From Halobacteriales archaeon QS_6_64_34 (GTDB lineage Archaea; Halobacteriota; Halobacteria; Halobacteriales; Haloarculaceae): 53,495 nt of DNA. Of the stretch, positions 15,175 through 23,292 are shown in pieces. The notes under the pieces are model-generated. The model was given only the letters and a program-made list of their open reading frames with translations. It ran no database searches and was not told the DNA's origin. Positions within the stretch are counted from its first letter, which is position 1, and every line of letters begins with the position of its first letter. The stretch is from NCBI GenBank assembly GCA_003020925.1, contig PXRT01000013.1:92975-146469 (forward strand), read 5' to 3'. The position numbers were made by a program, and so were the translations under genes.

Positions 15175-16410
15175 CTAGCGAGAGAGCCGTCGTTTGGCGT
15201 ATTTCGCGAGCAAGGAGAGGTCCGAGATGTGTGCGAGGTCGGCGATAGCGCGCCGGTCGCCGCGATTTATCTGTTCGAGCGTGTTGCTGTCAGTTTTCCG
15301 GAGGTCGTTCATCAGCTCGTCGTAGCGCTCGTTGGGGGCGAGATACAGCAGTTCGGTCATCATCAGCCGGGCGTTGTGTTTCGGCGCGACGTCGCGGTGC
15401 CAGAGCTGGTCGTACACCGAGAGGGTGTCGGCGTCGGTCTGGGGCTCGTCGGGGGTCAGCGCCGCGTCGACGGTGGCGGCGGCGGCCCGCGCTGACTTCA
15501 TGCCCTTGTGGATGCCCTCGCCCCACAGCGGGTCGATGGTGGGGACGGTGTCGCCGATGGCCATGAAGTTGTCCGTGCTCACCGATTTCGGCGGCTGGAT
15601 GTGGGCCGACCCTCGGTGGGCCTGGGCCCCCTCGATTTTCTCGGCGTCGGCAAAGCGAGGGTCCGAGTCGAGCCAGTACTCGAGGTAGTCGTCGATGCCC
15701 ATCCCGTCCTTGGCGTACGTGTGGTGGGAGCCGTTCTGGATGTAACAGAGCCCGACCTTCGCCGTCTCCTCGCCGGTGTGGAAAATCCAGGAGTAGCCCC
15801 CGGGGGCGAGGTCGTGGTCCAGACGGAGCATCATCGCGTCCCGCAGGTCGGCGTAGTCGTCGTGGTTCACGGCGACGTTGTCGAACTCGTACTCGATGCC
15901 GATGGCCTGGTGTTTGCGCTCCAGGTTACAGATGTCGAGTTCCTTCGCCAGCGGCGCGGCGGGGCCGGTGGCGTCGATGACGATGTCGGCGTACACCTCC
16001 TCGTCCCCGTCGTAGCGGACACCGGTTATCTCGCCGTCCTCCATGACCGGTGCCGACACCCGGGAGTCAAAGCGGTAGGTCGCGCCCTTCTGGCGGCTGT
16101 CCTCGACGAGGAACCGCTTGAAGTCGGCAAACTCCAGGACTGCGCCGGTCTGGGTGCGGGTGTAGTGGTCGTTTGGCGACTCCAGAACGACCTTGTCAGT
16201 GTACTGCATGACGACCTCGTCGGGGATGGCGAAGGCGGTCATCGCCGACGGGAAGGTGCCGGCCGTCGATTTGTTGCTCTGACGTGGGAAGCTCTCTTCG
16301 GGTTCGGTTTCGAGGACCAGCACGTCGTAGTTCCGCTCGGCCAGGTCGCGAGCACACTGGCCGCCGGCGGGACCGGCCCCGGCTATCACCACGTCAAAGC
16401 GGTCGCGCAT
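15175..16410 (-). CDS. Geranylgeranyl reductase family flavoprotein
   Basis: 411 residues with the FAD-binding turn FDVVIAGAGPAGGQCARDLA (residues 4-23), the YxWxFP-like element GGYSWIFHTG near 210 and the second FAD contact GDTVPTIDPLWGEGI near 290, all hallmarks of archaeal geranylgeranyl/DGGGPL reductases. Such enzymes saturate isoprenoid chains of membrane ether lipids or menaquinone. It is more canonical than the paralogue at the left end of the window. An AT-rich palindrome ACGTATACGT lies 15-24 bases upstream of the start. The divergent neighbour is an unknown protein with two DDxxD motifs. Confidence 0.82.
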   Translation of the reverse strand: MRDRFDVVIAGAGPAGGQCARDLAERNYDVLVLETEPEESFPRQSNKSTAGTFPSAMTAFAIPDEVVMQYTDKVVLESPNDHYTRTQTGAVLEFADFKRFLVEDSRQKGATYRFDSRVSAPVMEDGEITGVRYDGDEEVYADIVIDATGPAAPLAKELDICNLERKHQAIGIEYEFDNVAVNHDDYADLRDAMMLRLDHDLAPGGYSWIFHTGEETAKVGLCYIQNGSHHTYAKDGMGIDDYLEYWLDSDPRFADAEKIEGAQAHRGSAHIQPPKSVSTDNFMAIGDTVPTIDPLWGEGIHKGMKSARAAAATVDAALTPDEPQTDADTLSVYDQLWHRDVAPKHNARLMMTELLYLAPNERYDELMNDLRKTDSNTLEQINRGDRRAIADLAHISDLSLLAKYAKRRLSR

Positions 16411-16525
16411 GGTTGAACCGAACGACGTATACGTAATCAGTCTTGCTTTCTCGCCTCCCCGCTTCGTCTCTCGAAAGGGTAAAGACGCCGCCAGTCACAG
16501 CAGTGTCCATACCGGGTCACGACAG

Positions 16526-17707
16526 ATGGTTCTGAAAAAAGGTGCAGCCACCCTCGCGAACAGGCGCCGGCTGCCGACGGCGCTGCGGGCGGTGCTTGGC
16601 TACTACGCCGATACGGGCGTGTTCGACTACGGGAGCCTCTCGCTGAAATCCGAGATCGACGAGCGGACCGAGCGGATGCTCGACGACGTCTATGACCGCA
16701 TCGAGGCCGCGCTGGCCGAGGAGTTCGGCCACCCGGTCGCTTTCAGCTACGACACGAAGCTCATCCTGCCGGCGCGGCTGACACTGGGGTACGTCTACCG
16801 GGCTGCCCGACAGGACGCCGACACCGACCCCGTCGGCGACGACATCGCGACCGGCGTTCCACCGGTCGAGGACGCCGCCCTCGACGCCGAGTCGCCGACG
16901 CTCTCACCCCGCGAGCGGGTCGTCCGCGCCGAGCAGATGACCCGTCTCTCCATCGAAGCGCTGGTCGACGGCGACATGCGCGACGCCATCAACGATGTCG
17001 AGTTCGAGGATTTCGAGGTGGATTTCGAGGGGGCCAAGCGGTGGAGCGAGAGCGAAGCCGACCGCCGCCGAGTAGCCAAAATCGCACAGCAGGCCCTCCA
17101 GACCCATCTGGACGGGCTGCTCGCTGACCTCCCCGACTCGGTCGCCGAGGCCTACCAGTGGGCGGTCGACTACTCCGAAGCCCACCAGGACCGCGACGAC
17201 TACTTCCGTGGGCTGATGGAAGCGGCGGAGGCCGGCGACGAGGACGCTATCGACGCCGTCCGCGAGGAGTACAAGTTCGCCGAGTACGACGAGCCGCCGG
17301 CGACGCTCTCGCCCGCCGAGCAGGACCTGCCCTACAGCAAGAGCCAGTACGCCCGCGTGGGCGTCATCTACGACGGCATGCTCGACCTCTACCGACTGGC
17401 CGGGCTGGATATCGACGACGACTTCGCAAAGGCCATCGTGCTGGCCATCATCGGCGCACAAGTGTGGTTAGACGACGTGGACGACTACGCCGACGACCGG
17501 GCTGAAGGACAGCTGACGCCCGTGACGGCCGAATACCTGCTCCGACCCGACGACCGCGCGGCCTACGGCCACGTCGTCGACATCACCGAGCAGTATCTGG
17601 ACCTGGCAAAGGAGTACGCCACGGCCGCCGACTCGCCGCTGACCGGTATCGCGGTGGAATACATCTACCGGTCGGGCGAGCCAGATGTCTTGCCCGGCCA
17701 TTCCTGA
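16526..17707 (+). CDS. Unknown haloarchaeal protein with two DDxxD motifs
   Basis: A 393-residue, largely alpha-helical acidic protein. I do not recognise the family. It has one Asp-rich motif near the N-terminus (LDDVYD, residues 52-57) and a second at the end of a hydrophobic helix (VWLDDVDDYADD, 313-324, followed by GQ at 328-329). The second resembles the Mg-diphosphate motif of all-alpha isoprenoid synthases, and the divergent neighbour is a prenyl reductase, so a prenyl-diphosphate role is conceivable. The long middle (110-280) has no such resemblance. The ATG at 16526 was chosen because the stretch before it is intergenic in composition. Confidence 0.6.
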   Translation: MVLKKGAATLANRRRLPTALRAVLGYYADTGVFDYGSLSLKSEIDERTERMLDDVYDRIEAALAEEFGHPVAFSYDTKLILPARLTLGYVYRAARQDADTDPVGDDIATGVPPVEDAALDAESPTLSPRERVVRAEQMTRLSIEALVDGDMRDAINDVEFEDFEVDFEGAKRWSESEADRRRVAKIAQQALQTHLDGLLADLPDSVAEAYQWAVDYSEAHQDRDDYFRGLMEAAEAGDEDAIDAVREEYKFAEYDEPPATLSPAEQDLPYSKSQYARVGVIYDGMLDLYRLAGLDIDDDFAKAIVLAIIGAQVWLDDVDDYADDRAEGQLTPVTAEYLLRPDDRAAYGHVVDITEQYLDLAKEYATAADSPLTGIAVEYIYRSGEPDVLPGHS

Positions 17708-17746
17708 AGACGGCGACCGTCGCGTGGGAACCTATCGGCGGCGCCG

Positions 17747-19117
17747 TTAACGCTTGCCCAGCGCGCGCTCGAAGACCCGCTGGGCACGCTCGTAGGCCTC
17801 GTCGCGGTCGACGACGGGAGCAGGATAGTCCGGGGCGAGTGTCGCCCGTTCGTCGGCCGGCAGCGTCGGCCAATCGACTATTTTCGCGGGGTCGACATCC
17901 CGTAGTTCCGGGACGTATTCGGTGACGTAGTCGGCCCCGTCGTCGTACTTGTCCATCTGTGCCACGGGGTCGAAGATGCGTACGTCGACGGAATCGGTCC
18001 CGGTGGAGGCGGTCCACTGCCAGTTGGCGGCGTTGTTCGCCTGGTCGTAGTCCAGTAGTTGCTCAGCGAAGTACCGCTCGCCCTCACGCCAGTCCACGAG
18101 CAGGTGTTTCGTGAGGAAGGAGGCGACGTTCTGGCGGGGGCGGTTGTGGAGGTACCCCTCCGTATTCAGTTGGCACATTCCAGCGTCGACCAGCGGATAG
18201 CCCGTCTCACCGCGCTTCCACGCGGCGAGTTTCGTGGGGTCGTTCTCCCAGGCGATAGGGTTGGGGAACGACTTGTAGTGCTCCGTGGGCAGGTCGGGGT
18301 TGTAGTACAGCAGGTGGTAGTTCTGCTCGCGCCACGAGAGTTCATAGCGGTACTTCTCGACGTTTCGTCGGGCGTCGCCGTCGACGACGTTGTACCGCTC
18401 GGTCGCGTCGGCCCACAGCTCCCGGATACCAATCATTCCGGCGGCGAGGTACGGCGAGATGCGTGAAACGGCACCGACTGGCCGCTCAACTGCCGCCCGC
18501 ATGTCGTCGCGGGTGTCGCTGTACGTCTCGATACCGTCGGCGAGGAAAGTGTCCCAGCGTTTGCGGGCCGCGTCATAGCCGGCCGTCGGGATGGCGATGT
18601 CAGCCTCGGCGTCGGGGACCGGCGTGTCGTCCGAAACGTCGGCCAGCGACCCCTCGTCGGGAGTCGGTGCCGGCGCGGGCTTGCCGTGGGTCCCCCAATC
18701 GTCGTAGAATCGGCTGTGGTTCTCGTAGCGCTCGTTTAGTTCGGCGGGGTCGACCAGTACGAGGTCGGTGACCGACTCGGTGGGGACGGCATCGTCGAGG
18801 GTCCGTTGGCGCTCGCGTCGTATCGGTCGGTACTGTTCGTTGTAGTAGACGCTGTCGGCGTCGTAGTCGGAGACGACGCCCTGGAGAACTTTGCCCGGGT
18901 CGCCCTCACGGACGAGCAGGTCACTGCCACGCTCGCGGTACGCCCGTCGGAGTTCACGGACGCCATCGAGGACGAACGCCCACTGTCGTGTACCCAGGTC
19001 GGCCCGAATCTCGGGGTCGAGAACGAAGACGGGGAGAACCGTCTCGTCGGTCGCGGCCGACGCGAGGCCGCGATTGTCCCGCAGACGGACGTCCCGTCGA
19101 TGCCAGAAGACGTGCAT
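17747..19117 (-). CDS. phr: Deoxyribodipyrimidine photolyase (cryptochrome/photolyase family)
   Basis: A 456-residue flavoprotein. The N-terminal alpha/beta domain starts VFWHRRDVRLRDNRGL, as in class I photolyases, and the C-terminal FAD domain has SWREQNYHLL, GYPLVDAGMCQL, HNRPRQNVASFL and NNAANWQWTASTG. These fit a CPD photolyase that repairs UV dimers with blue light, an important function for sunlit haloarchaea. In the DAGM(R)QL segment an expected Arg is Cys. A cryptochrome-like or (6-4) role cannot be fully excluded. It ends close to, and convergent with, the DDxxD gene. Confidence 0.9.
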   Translation of the reverse strand: MHVFWHRRDVRLRDNRGLASAATDETVLPVFVLDPEIRADLGTRQWAFVLDGVRELRRAYRERGSDLLVREGDPGKVLQGVVSDYDADSVYYNEQYRPIRRERQRTLDDAVPTESVTDLVLVDPAELNERYENHSRFYDDWGTHGKPAPAPTPDEGSLADVSDDTPVPDAEADIAIPTAGYDAARKRWDTFLADGIETYSDTRDDMRAAVERPVGAVSRISPYLAAGMIGIRELWADATERYNVVDGDARRNVEKYRYELSWREQNYHLLYYNPDLPTEHYKSFPNPIAWENDPTKLAAWKRGETGYPLVDAGMCQLNTEGYLHNRPRQNVASFLTKHLLVDWREGERYFAEQLLDYDQANNAANWQWTASTGTDSVDVRIFDPVAQMDKYDDGADYVTEYVPELRDVDPAKIVDWPTLPADERATLAPDYPAPVVDRDEAYERAQRVFERALGKR

Positions 19118-19146
19118 ACGTTCGTCTCGGTGTCTAGGCTCTTGGA

Positions 19147-19470
19147 TTAGTCGCCGAGCCAGTATTCGAGACTCAGTCGAGTCGGCCGCTCCGGCCGGCC
19201 GTCGGACCGACCTTCATCCACCTGGATTTCGTCGCCCTCCTCCGAGTCCTGGATGACGCGGCCGCTAACCCACGTCAGGATGAGCAACAGCACCAGCGGG
19301 AACAACGTCAGGAAGTGCATCCACCCGACGTACCAGAGGTCCCAACCCCACGGATTCAACACGAAAAAGAGTATCTCCATCCCGATGAGAATGCCGACGG
19401 GGATGATGTTGACCGTCAAGTTCAGTACAGTCTCGCGGGTGAGGCCGAGAAACGCCACGTCACCCACCAC
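19147..19470 (-). CDS. Small membrane protein, DUF6684-like
   Basis: 107 residues with two transmembrane helices (about 18-38 and 46-70), the second reading HFLTLFPLVLLLILTWVSGR, and a charged C-tail. The FNPWG/NPWGWD pattern between the helices is that of the haloarchaeal family I know as DUF6684, often found near respiratory genes. It lies 29 bases upstream of the photolyase on the same strand and may share its transcript. Function unknown. Confidence 0.65.
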   Translation of the reverse strand: MVGDVAFLGLTRETVLNLTVNIIPVGILIGMEILFFVLNPWGWDLWYVGWMHFLTLFPLVLLLILTWVSGRVIQDSEEGDEIQVDEGRSDGRPERPTRLSLEYWLGD

Positions 19471-19580
19471 CCGTCAGGACCGAGTGACCGTCGGCGGACG
19501 CCATGGCAAACGCGTGTGCAGACATGTGTCCGAGTTGGCCCCGTCGGAGCGTAAGGTCCCGGCCTGCAAATTCGGCGGTG

Positions 19581-19588
19581 TTTATATG
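19581..19588 (+). promoter_or_regulatory. TATA box for the small lipoprotein
   Basis: TTTATATG is centred about 27 bases upstream of the ATG at 19611, a typical leaderless arrangement, which supports that this tiny gene is expressed. Confidence 0.5.
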
Positions 19589-19610
19589 CCACTCCGCCGA
19601 CAGAACAGAT

Positions 19611-19814
19611 ATGACACGAGACGACAGCACGTCACGGCGGCGCTTCCTGCTCGGCACCGGTACTGCTATTGGCACGGCCGGACTGGCCGGCTGTGGTATT
19701 CCCGGGGGCGGCGGGGAAGAGGGTGAAGAAGAGGGCGGCGGCGGAGAAGGAGGCGAGGAAGGCGGTGGCGGCGGTGAGGAAGCGGAGCAGTTGCAGGGAC
19801 CGGACTCGCAGTAG
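19611..19814 (+). CDS. Tiny Tat-exported lipoprotein, Gly/Glu-rich
   Basis: A 67-residue protein: twin-arginine motif SRRRFLLG, a short hydrophobic stretch, lipobox AGLAGC with Cys28, then a mature part of only about 40 residues made almost entirely of Gly and Glu with a polar end. The export and lipidation signals are textbook for haloarchaea. The mature part is low complexity and has no domain. It stands alone between a TATA box and a terminator-like hairpin. It may be a surface coat or spacer peptide, or the remnant of a larger lipoprotein (for example a halocyanin whose domain was lost); sequence alone cannot decide. Confidence 0.6.
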   Translation: MTRDDSTSRRRFLLGTGTAIGTAGLAGCGIPGGGGEEGEEEGGGGEGGEEGGGGGEEAEQLQGPDSQ

Positions 19815-19820
19815 CGTCAA

Positions 19821-19857
19821 GCGGGGGTTCGCTCTGTGAACCCCCCGCAGTAAAAAA
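19821..19857. terminator. Hairpin plus T-run between lipoprotein and korB
   Basis: GCGGGGGTTC at 19821-19830 pairs with the GAACCCCCCGC that ends at 19848, and a run of six A follows (19852-19857), which is T6 on the minus strand seven bases after the korB stop. The T-run fits archaeal termination for korB; the hairpin could end the converging lipoprotein transcript. Confidence 0.45.
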
Positions 19858-19863
19858 GGTTCT

Positions 19864-20727
19864 TCAGTAGAACTCCCGAACCAGGTCCATCGCGCCCTCT
19901 GGCGCGCCGTCGGGAATCTCCGCCATGGAGCCCTCGATACCCTCGCGTTCCTCGAACGGAACGGAGTTTTCGTCCTGATAGAGCACGCCCATGTACTCCT
20001 TGTCGCTTTCCAGAATCTTGTCCTTGGCCTGGTCGCGGTCGAAGCGGTCGTGGTCCGTCTCCGTGAGGTCCTCGATGGTGTCCCGGAAGTAGTCGTAGGT
20101 GTCGACGTCGTTGAACGTCACGCAGGGGGAGTAGACGTTGACGAAGCCAAAGCCGTCGTGTTCGATGGCCTCCTGGACGATTTCGGCGTGCCGTTGGGAG
20201 TTCGAGGAAAACGTCTGAGCGATGAACGTCGCCCCGGAGGCCAGCGCCAGCGCCTTGGGGTTGACCGGCGGTTGGTTCGGGCCGTCCGGCGTCGTCGCGG
20301 TCTCGAAGTCCTCGCGCGAGGTCGGGGAGGCCTGGCCCTTGGTGAGCCCGTAGATGCGGTTGTCCATGACGACGTAGCTCATGTCGACGTTCCGGCGAAC
20401 GGCGTGGATGAAGTGGCCGGCACCGATGGAGTAGCCGTCGCCGTCGCCGCCGGAGACCATCACTTCGAGGTCGGGGTTGGCCATCTTGACGCCGATACCG
20501 ACCGGGAGCGCGCGGCCGTGGACGCCGTGCAAGGCGTAGCTGTGCATGTACGTCCCGATTTTCCCGGAACAGCCGATGCCCGCGACGATGAACGTGTTGT
20601 CGGGGTCGTTGCCGGTCTCGGCCAGCGCTTTCATCATGCCGTTCATCGTCCCGAAGTCGCCACAGCCGGGACACCACGTCGGTTGCTTGTCGGATTTGAA
20701 GTCCGTGAATCGAATGTCTGAGCTCAT
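19864..20727 (-). CDS. korB: 2-oxoacid:ferredoxin oxidoreductase, beta subunit
   Basis: 287 residues, the thiamine-diphosphate-binding subunit. It has TWCPGCGDFG near the start, GIGCSGKIGTY, and the TPP/Mg motif GDGDGYSIGAGHF followed by NRIYGLTKGQ. With the alpha subunit it oxidises a 2-oxo acid to the acyl-CoA and reduces ferredoxin. The size and partner fit the haloarchaeal 2-oxoglutarate enzyme (KorAB) better than the larger pyruvate enzyme (PorAB); substrate assignment is by this comparison from memory. Its ATG overlaps the korA stop by four bases. Confidence 0.88.
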   Translation of the reverse strand: MSSDIRFTDFKSDKQPTWCPGCGDFGTMNGMMKALAETGNDPDNTFIVAGIGCSGKIGTYMHSYALHGVHGRALPVGIGVKMANPDLEVMVSGGDGDGYSIGAGHFIHAVRRNVDMSYVVMDNRIYGLTKGQASPTSREDFETATTPDGPNQPPVNPKALALASGATFIAQTFSSNSQRHAEIVQEAIEHDGFGFVNVYSPCVTFNDVDTYDYFRDTIEDLTETDHDRFDRDQAKDKILESDKEYMGVLYQDENSVPFEEREGIEGSMAEIPDGAPEGAMDLVREFY

Positions 20728-22499
20728 TCCGCTTTGACCTCCTGTGTGCCGGTCGCGTCGGCGATTGTCGCTTTCACTTTTTCGGCCAGTTCGTCGGCGT
20801 CGAAGCGGACGCCGGTGTACTTGTTGATGCGCTCGACCCGCTCTAAGACGTCGTGTTCGATGACGTCGGCGAACTGGCCGGTGGCGTTACACTCGACGAC
20901 GATGGTCGTCTCGGCGGCCTCGACGGCCTCGCTGAGGTCCGGTCGCGGGAAGATGTAGGGGACCGAGAGGAACCGAACGTCGATGCCCTTCTCGGTGAGC
21001 AGCTCCATGCCTTCCCGCATCGCACCCTCGTTTGACCCCCACGAGATGACCAGCGTGTCCGCCTCCGGGTCGCCGAACTCGCGGTAGTCGAACGCCTCTT
21101 GCTCTTTGGCGGTCTCGACTTTCCGGTTTCGCTTGTCGACCTGCTCGACGCGGACCTCCGTGTCCTCGGTCCGCCGCCCGAGTTCGTCGTGTTCGAGCCC
21201 GGTCGTCATGTGGGCGCCGCCGGTCGTCCCCGGGAACGCCCGTGGGGAGACGCCGTCGGCGGCGGCGAAGTGCGCCTGGAAGCGGCCCTTCTCGTCGAGC
21301 CACGCGTCAATGTCGTTCTCGTCGACGACCTTGCCGCGGTCGATTTCGACCTGGTCCATGTCGAAGGTCGCCGGGGAGAACGTCTGTTCGGTGACGGCCA
21401 TCGCGAGGTCGGAGACGAGAAAGACCGGCGTCTGGTACTTCTCGGCGAGGTTGAACGCCTCGACGGTCTTCCAGAAACACTCCGAGATGGTCGTCGGCGC
21501 CAGGACGAAACGGGGAATCTCGCCGTGGCCGCCGTACAGCGTCATGTTGAGGTCGCCCTGTTCCTGCTTGGTCGGCATCCCCGTCGAGGGACCGCTTCGC
21601 ATCACGTCACAGATGACCAGCGGCGTCTCCGACGTTGCGACCAGCCCGAACGTCTCGGTCATCAGGTCGATGCCCGGCCCGGAGGTGGCGGTCATCGAGC
21701 GCGCGCCGGCCCGAGCCGCACCGAGTGCCATGTTGATGGCCGACAGCTCGTCTTCGGCCTGGACGACCTTGCCGCCGAACTGGTCGATACGACCCGTCAG
21801 ATACTCCATCACGTCCGTGGCCGGTGTGATGGGGTAGCCGGCATAAAAGCGGCAGCCGGCAGCGATGGCGCCCATCCCGATGGCCTCGTCGCCGTTGATG
21901 AGGACGTAATCCTCGTCGGTGGTTTCGACGTCGTAGGGGAACTCGTGGTCGTACTCCTCCTTGACGTACTCCTGGCCCATGCGGGCGGCGGTCTTGTTGT
22001 TCTCGACGATGGCCTCGCCCTTGTCGCCAAAGCGCTTCTGGAGGCTCTCATCGAGGTTCTCGATGGGGAAGCTCATGACTTCACACGCCGCGCCCAGCGC
22101 GACGACGTTTAACATGATGGCGCCGCCGGCGTCCTCGGCGAGGCGTTTGAGCGGGACTTCCAGGGCGGTCGCGCCGTGGGGGACCTCGATGTCCTGCATC
22201 GTCGAGCGCTCGCCGTCGTAGATGACGACGCTGTCCTCGTGGAGTTCGTCCTCGTTCTCGTGGACGGTGCGCTCGGTCAGCGCGATGAGGATGTCCAGCC
22301 GGTCGACCACGCTCTCGACTCGGTCGACCGACGTCCGAATCTTGGAGGCGGTGTAGCCACCGCGTATCCTGGAGGCGAAATCCTTGGAGGTGAAGACGTG
22401 TCGACCGGCCCGGGAGAGAGCCTGCGCGAAGATTTTCCCGGTAGAGTCGATTCCATCGCCGGCTTCGCCGCCGATGGCCCAGTTGAGGTCGTCTGGCAT
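20724..22499 (-). CDS. korA: 2-oxoacid:ferredoxin oxidoreductase, alpha subunit (gamma-alpha fusion)
   Basis: 591 residues. The first ~180 form the gamma-type domain (WAIGGEAGDGIDSTGKIFAQ, RGGYTASKIRTS). The rest is the alpha domain with GDEAIGMGAIAAGCRFYAGYPITP split around residue 200, SGPGIDLMTETFG and RSGPSTGMPTKQEQGD, the CoA/2-oxoacid-binding elements. It works with KorB in the TCA cycle, delivering electrons to ferredoxin. Length matches haloarchaeal KorA (about 590) and is shorter than PorA. It is the first gene of the korAB operon; the divergent neighbour is an FNR-like reductase. Confidence 0.88.
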   Translation of the reverse strand: MPDDLNWAIGGEAGDGIDSTGKIFAQALSRAGRHVFTSKDFASRIRGGYTASKIRTSVDRVESVVDRLDILIALTERTVHENEDELHEDSVVIYDGERSTMQDIEVPHGATALEVPLKRLAEDAGGAIMLNVVALGAACEVMSFPIENLDESLQKRFGDKGEAIVENNKTAARMGQEYVKEEYDHEFPYDVETTDEDYVLINGDEAIGMGAIAAGCRFYAGYPITPATDVMEYLTGRIDQFGGKVVQAEDELSAINMALGAARAGARSMTATSGPGIDLMTETFGLVATSETPLVICDVMRSGPSTGMPTKQEQGDLNMTLYGGHGEIPRFVLAPTTISECFWKTVEAFNLAEKYQTPVFLVSDLAMAVTEQTFSPATFDMDQVEIDRGKVVDENDIDAWLDEKGRFQAHFAAADGVSPRAFPGTTGGAHMTTGLEHDELGRRTEDTEVRVEQVDKRNRKVETAKEQEAFDYREFGDPEADTLVISWGSNEGAMREGMELLTEKGIDVRFLSVPYIFPRPDLSEAVEAAETTIVVECNATGQFADVIEHDVLERVERINKYTGVRFDADELAEKVKATIADATGTQEVKAE

Positions 22500-22619
22500 A
22501 CTACCAAACGGGTAGCCTGTGGGCGGTGAAAAGGCTTCTGTGTGCGGGCGCGCGCGTGTTACGTTCTCCGCCGACCGACGACCGAAATCCCCTTGGCTCC
22601 GTGCTCCAACGGCCCTGAT

Positions 22620-23255
22620 ATGGACGAACGTTCACTCACCGTGGTCGCTGTGCGAACAGTCGGCCCCGACGCCATCGCTATCGACGTCGAGACCCCCGAC
22701 GACTTTTCGGCCCAGCCCGGCCAGTTCGTCAAGCTCACGCTCGCCGTCGACGGGGCGGACCAGTCGCGCTTCTACACCATCTCCTCGCCCGACGTCGACG
22801 GCCAGTTCGAGATGACCGTCGGTATCGACCCCGACGGTGAGGTCGCGCCCCACCTCGCCGACCTCGAGGCCGGCGATACGGTCCGCATCTCCGGGCCCTT
22901 CGGCTCGGACTACTACGAGGGCGAGTCCCGGGCCGTCCTGCTGGCCGGTGGCCCCGGCATCGGCCCGGCTATCGGTATCGCCGAGCGCGCCATCGCCGAC
23001 GGCAACGATGCCGCTGTGGTCTATCAGGACGACACACCTATCCACGAGGACCGCCTGGACGCGCTGCGGGAGCAGGGCGTACTCGTCTACGTCCTCGATA
23101 GCGACGCCGACCTGACCGACGCGGTGGCCGAGGCAACCGGTGAGGGTGGCCAGGTGTTCATCTACGGCTTCGCCGACTTCCTGGACGACGCGACCGACGC
23201 ACTGGAAGCTGCCGGCGTCGACACCGAGGCTACGAAAGTCGAGAACTTCGGCTAG
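22620..23255 (+). CDS. FAD-dependent oxidoreductase, ferredoxin-NAD(P) reductase type
   Basis: 211 residues with the two-domain FNR fold: RFYTISSPD (FAD binding, about residues 45-53), VRISGPFGSDYY, then the NAD(P)-binding LLAGGPGIGPAIGIAER near 105-121. There is no iron-sulfur or globin domain, so it must work with a separate carrier such as ferredoxin. Its position, divergent from korAB with a shared 120-base promoter region, suggests it may recycle the ferredoxin reduced by KorAB. Direction of electron flow is unknown. Start ATG at 22620. Confidence 0.78.
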   Translation: MDERSLTVVAVRTVGPDAIAIDVETPDDFSAQPGQFVKLTLAVDGADQSRFYTISSPDVDGQFEMTVGIDPDGEVAPHLADLEAGDTVRISGPFGSDYYEGESRAVLLAGGPGIGPAIGIAERAIADGNDAAVVYQDDTPIHEDRLDALREQGVLVYVLDSDADLTDAVAEATGEGGQVFIYGFADFLDDATDALEAAGVDTEATKVENFG

Positions 23256-23292
23256 GGGCGCCCTTTTTCGCGCCGTCCGGGGCCGTGTGTCG

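Noticed and set aside
15508..16416. Plus-strand frame opposite the geranylgeranyl reductase
   Set aside because: Its translation is a Val/Gly/Asp-rich antisense shadow; the minus-strand flavoprotein explains the region.
16425..16434. ACGTATACGT as a specific operator
   Set aside because: A 10-bp palindrome overlapping a probable TATA region is not enough to call an operator.
17747..19117. Plant-like cryptochrome signalling protein
   Set aside because: Photolyase motifs are intact and there is no extended C-terminal signalling tail.
21099..22112. Long plus-strand frame opposite korA
   Set aside because: Same antisense effect; no start signal, no domain, and korA motifs are complete on the other strand.
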